Shown here: positions 60,247 through 64,000 of the stretch, piece after piece | Position numbering within the stretch: the stretch's first letter is position 1 | Layout: each line of letters begins with the position of its first letter | Assembly (NCBI GenBank): GCA_022264855.1 | Contig: JABYQU010000027.1 | Location: 310,001 to 374,000 of the forward strand | Direction: 5' to 3' | Origin: Lenzites betulinus | Lineage: Eukaryota > Basidiomycota > Agaricomycetes > Polyporales > Polyporaceae | Length of the DNA: 64,000 nucleotides | Position numbers and translations under genes: made by a program | The notes under the pieces: model-generated | The model's input: only the letters and a program-made list of their open reading frames with translations | Database searches by the model: none | Told to the model about the DNA's origin: nothing

Positions 60247-61981
60247 ATGGCATCCACTCAGTCCGCCCACGATCCCGCCCTTGCACACGCACAGCCCGCA
60301 CCCCCCAATGTCCAGCAAGCTGCCGGGGGCCAGCCTGCCCCGGGCGCACCGCAGCCCAACATCTCGCAGAATATAATTCCGGGGATGGCAAACGAGCAGG
60401 TCATGGCGCTGCTCAAGCACACCGCGGAGATGTTCAACCGGGTAAGTACCCCTGTTCGCCGCCATCGTGTGCCGTCTTCCGCATCCCGAGCGCACCCCAT
60501 GCGACGGCGGGATGCGTCGCGCGCGCCCTCCACGTGATCGGGCGCATCGGTCACGTTCGGGGTGGTGACCGCGACGTCCGCGTGCATGGACGCATCCGCC
60601 GGGCGAGTGACGATCGCGAGAACCAGGCGCGCGGTGCTCTTCTCTGCCCGCCGTCCTGGCAGCCTAAGCGCCACAACGCAGCTGTTAGGCATCACGGATC
60701 GTACGCCAAACTTAGGCTGTCATGTTCCTGACCCGCGGGCTATCATTGGCGTCGGCGTTTGTTACAACTCTATCGGGTCCAGCTACGTTACCCGGTGTTT
60801 AATGTCGCAAGTCAGTATGGGTAGGTGGAGCGAAGGCATCGCCTTTTGCAGGGCATGTCTACTAGTTAGCATCCAAATGGTCTTGTCCAGAGTCGTATTA
60901 TAGCATCGTGATATCCTATCTCTACCAAGGGTGTGTAGTCCGCAGTAATTTTCATCCCGATGATGCGCCCAACATGTCGAGTAAACCCTTTACTCATCTA
61001 CCTCTGCTCATCTGTAGGGAGACCTGAAGGATTCAGCAGCGGCCGAAGCGCTCTCCAATCTCTCCCAGACAGCGTTCATGCAACAACACCTCCCGCAAGC
61101 CCACCCCGCACAGTTCCCACCCCATGGCATGCACCCCATCCAGCACAACGGCATGCCCGGCGAGCCCGGGCCCTCATCCCACCCACGCGGGCCCCCAAAT
61201 CTCGGCCAGCTCTCTGCAGTCGCCTCCGCGATGCAGGCCACCGCGCCGCACCCGCAGCCAGTGGCGGAGGGCCAGCCGCCCGACGACTCTCAGGAGGGCG
61301 ACCAGACCCAGGGCAGCCCGCCGCCCGACGGCGACGATGGGGACACCGACCGGCCGCCGTCGACCTCCAAGTCGTCCGGGCGGAGAAACGGCCGGAGCGC
61401 GACGATGACGAACGACGAGTGGGCGCGCATCCGGAAAGACAACCACGTACGTCCCCTCCCGCCCCGTTCTACCCCCGCCCCGCTCCGCGCCCGCTCACGC
61501 GCCCCGCCCGCAGAAAGAGGTCGAGCGCCGGCGGCGCGGGAACATCAACGAGGGCATCAACGAGCTCGGGCGCATCGTGCCGAACGGGTCCGGCGAGAAG
61601 GCGAAGGGCGCGATCCTCTCGCGCGCGGTGCAGTACATCCACCACCTGAAGGAGAACGAGGCGCGGAACATCGAGAAGTGGACGCTCGAGAAGCTGCTCA
61701 TGGACCAGGCGATGGGCGACCTCCAGGCGCAGCTCGAGGAGATGCGCCGCATGTGGGAGGAGGAGCGCCAGGCGCGCCAGCGCGCGGACGCCGAGCTCGA
61801 GCTCCTGCGCGGGCACGCGCCCGCGCCGCCCGCTGCTGGGGCGGCCCCTGCGGCGGGCGCGGCGAAGGAGAACGGGAAGCGCGAGCGCGAGGAGGGCGAG
61901 GCGGCGGCGGGCCAGGCGGGCGAGGGGCAGGCGGGGACGGCGGAGGGCGACGACAGGGCGAAGCGGGCACGAGTCGAGTAG
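60247..61981 (+). CDS. Cbf1-like bHLH transcription factor
   Basis: A nuclear bHLH factor. The basic region NHKEVERRRRGNINEGINEL carries His-Glu-Arg at the E-box contact positions, so CACGTG binding is expected, and the helices ILSRAVQYIHHLKENEARN plus a following coiled coil resemble fungal Cbf1, linked to sulfur metabolism and centromere function in yeast. Exons 60247-60441, 61018-61446 and 61514-61981. The 576-nt first intron (60,442-61,017) is very long for this genome. The second intron falls inside the basic region, right after the DNA-contacting His. N-terminus is Pro/Ala/Gln-rich; C-terminus is Glu/Arg-rich with a KRARVE end. Confidence 0.9.
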
Positions 61982-63233
61982 GCCGCTCTCCCTCAGCCCC
62001 CGCTTCCCTTCTCTCCTCCCCCTCTCGGCCCCCTTGTATCTGCGGGCCCCACCGCCCTAATCTCCGCAGCCGCTGCGGGAAGCACTGGTGTAGTATACTT
62101 TATGTTGTCTCTTGTCTTCCGGCTGTCTTCGCTCCGCCTGCGTCCGGACAGGGATCCCGCGCGTGTACGAGTATAAGTATGTACATATGTACCCGTACGA
62201 ACCATCTCCCGCTTTTTGTCTGTCGTCCGCCGATAGCTGTCCCTGCGCATTCGACGTCCAGCGCTGTTCTCGAGGCCACTTCGTTGCCGTAAGTCGAGAT
62301 CCGTGATGAGTCGTGAAAGTTAACACCGGCTCCATCGTTCGCCAACGTCGACCCTACTTAGGTCGCCCGCGTCCCTCCTCCCACCGCCGCCCCTCGATTA
62401 ATATAATTAATATCCGTCTGATCGCCGGAGAGGGTCGGAACCTGCAGGGAACTGCGCGTAGTTGGGCACTGAAACCTCCGAACTTACGTACCTGCGGACC
62501 TGCGCAGACCTCCCTGCAACGTTCAACCCAGCTCAAACTGCGCATGCACGCTGAAACTTCAAGCTTAAACCTGCGGCTCAATGGGGCGCTCCGGCACGGC
62601 GCCCACGCAGCTCGGGCAACCGCGAGTATTAATACAGCGTTCTAGCGTACCGTAACACGTGCGTATATGATGCAGCATCGGCAACTACACGACGCGCCGC
62701 GCGGTCGACGCAGGCACTAAATCGGGATGAGTACAACATACAACAAGAAGGCGGGGCGCGCTCTAGCAACGAGTCGAGGGAATGGGGGAGAAGAATGGGG
62801 GGCGCAGCGGGGGCGGAAGGTATACGAGCGCGGGCAACGAAAGTCGAAGATCGAATGGCGAAGGCGAAGGGGGAGGGGGGTTACTAGGTAGGTACATCTA
62901 CGCTCACACAGACAAGTCGCATGGCACTCGCGGGCAGCAGAGTCCGAGTCGGATCAGACAGACACACAGACACAGAGACAGACACATAGGGAATAAATCT
63001 GCGCGCGGTGCGGTCCTGTCAGCGAGCACGACCGGCGGAGATGCGCACACGCCCGTGGGAGCGCGCGTGCGCGAGCGGATGATGCGCACCTCAAGATTAT
63101 GGTAGCGTACACAGTCACATACACACTGGAGGAGGGGACGGGAGCCGGGCGCCGGGCGCCGGCGGACAACGCGACGTCGGCCGGCGGGCACGACGAGGGC
63201 CGGCGGGAACGTCGCCTGGCGAGGGGGCGGCGG
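61982..63233. other. Convergent intergenic region, bHLH and G-alpha
   Basis: 3' UTRs of two convergent genes. Purine-rich on the plus strand from about 62,750. Short open frames only, none with a recognisable family. Confidence 0.5.
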
Positions 63234-64000
63234 TCAGGCGAGATCAGCATCTTTGAGGTTCTTCGCGAAGATCTTGTCCCAGACTGCGGAAATGGCGTCA
63301 ACGGAGGGGAACGGTGATGGGAGATGGAGATGGATGGGAGATAGGGACTGCGAGATGGGGGTTGGGAGGACGTGGACGTGCGTGCGAGACCGAAGGGGAG
63401 AAGGGCATTCGGGTGCAATGGGAACGGGGAGGGAGAGATACATGTTCGGCAGGTACTAGTGAGGAGCAAGAAGGGGGAAGGGCGGAGCGGGAGCAGTAAT
63501 CGCGTATGTCATGGTCATGCTAGAGAAGGTCTGCGCGCTGGAGGTGGTCACGAAGGACGCCTTCTTCGACTAAAAGGGTACGGCAAGTCAACGAAAGTCC
63601 GAACATATCGTAGCCGGCTCTCGCTAGAAGTTCACAGAGGAGTAGGATGAACGGGCTATGACTTACCGGCAGAAAGGGTGACGGCGGTCGCCTTGGTGTC
63701 CTGAAAACATGTGTAAACGTGAGGTCGTCTGCGGCCCAGAATCAGTACGTACCACTACGGAGGTAATATGCGCCCTGAATGGCCGAGGCTCGGGCGAATT
63801 CTTCCTCAGGATGTCACGGAAGTGATTTTGGAAGTCTGGATCGCAAGCCCTCTGTCAGAACAACCCAAGTATGCATCGCAAACGACGTACACTTGATAGC
63901 AGACTCTGCGTCGTTTGGCCGGTCTCCATAGCTCTGCACGTGGTCACGTAGCAGCACGCCGCTCTCGAGCTTCTCCTTCAGCAAATCGCTCTTGTTGAGG
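63234..64000 (-). CDS. Heterotrimeric G-protein alpha subunit, 3' part only
   Basis: The window holds the C-terminal exons of a G-alpha subunit, a membrane-bound signalling GTPase coupled to receptors. The guanine-specificity motif LNKSD opens the visible part, followed by LLKEKLESGVLL and the diagnostic SYGDRPND. After an intron comes ACDPDFQNHFRDIL, then the G5-like segment ITSVVDTKATAVTLSAVWDK, ending IFAKNLKDADLA. Exons: 63234-63283, 63667-63700, 63753 to about 63,850, and an outer exon that continues beyond 64,000. The last intron (63,284-63,666) is 383 nt. No Cys stands four residues from the end, so a pertussis-toxin-type site is absent. Which G-alpha class cannot be said. Confidence 0.85.

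Overview
This window is nuclear DNA of a filamentous basidiomycete, most likely an agaricomycete of wood-decay type. The reasons are dense genes of many exons with 50-70 nt GT-AG introns, secreted carbohydrate-active enzymes, F-box/LRR gene expansion, and fungal regulators (Nst1-like, AreA-like GATA factor, Cbf1-like bHLH, G-protein alpha). The species is not identified. Nothing prokaryotic, viral or CRISPR-like was seen.

Layout. 1-4,241 (-) is an Nst1-like stress protein, cut by the window start. 6,613-19,869 holds four paralogous GH79 (beta-glucuronidase/heparanase-like) genes, three forward and one reverse, all with catalytic Glu pairs, signal peptides and GPI-type tails, and sharing tiny 13-nt and 10-nt exons. 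20,200-23,700 is a rearranged zone: an F-box/LRR pseudogene (+) lies between two copies of a roughly 145-bp repeat, next to the first exon of an Old Yellow Enzyme gene cut off at the duplication edge. 23,948-25,932 (-) is a secreted TIM-barrel hydrolase of unresolved family. 27,909-30,120 (-) is an MFS sugar porter. A 7.3-kb sparse region follows, then a twin-finger GATA factor (37,390-40,235 +), then 4.4 kb without a recognisable gene.

The right third holds an F-box gene (44,619-46,513 +), a G1 glutamic peptidase (47,121-48,046 -), a TPR/F-box gene (50,446-52,785 -), a Kre9/KNH-type Ser/Thr-rich GPI protein (53,576-54,410 -), the intact inverted partner of the duplicated F-box gene (55,397-57,201 -), a GPI-type GH16 glucanase (57,643-59,150 -), a Cbf1-like bHLH factor (60,247-61,981 +) and the 3' end of a G-protein alpha gene (63,234 to the window end, -).

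The functional theme is extracellular or cell-wall carbohydrate and protein processing: four GH79, the unresolved hydrolase, GH16, the Kre9-like protein and the G1 peptidase, plus a sugar importer. Regulators are interspersed (nitrogen-type GATA factor, bHLH, G-alpha, four F-box genes). The most unusual structure is the 2.67-kb inverted segmental duplication of an F-box gene (20,725-23,396 and 54,959-57,635). One copy has decayed and its edge breaks an OYE gene; the other abuts the GH16 stop codon. Exon borders were read by eye from splice consensus and paralogue comparison; no alignment or database search was run.
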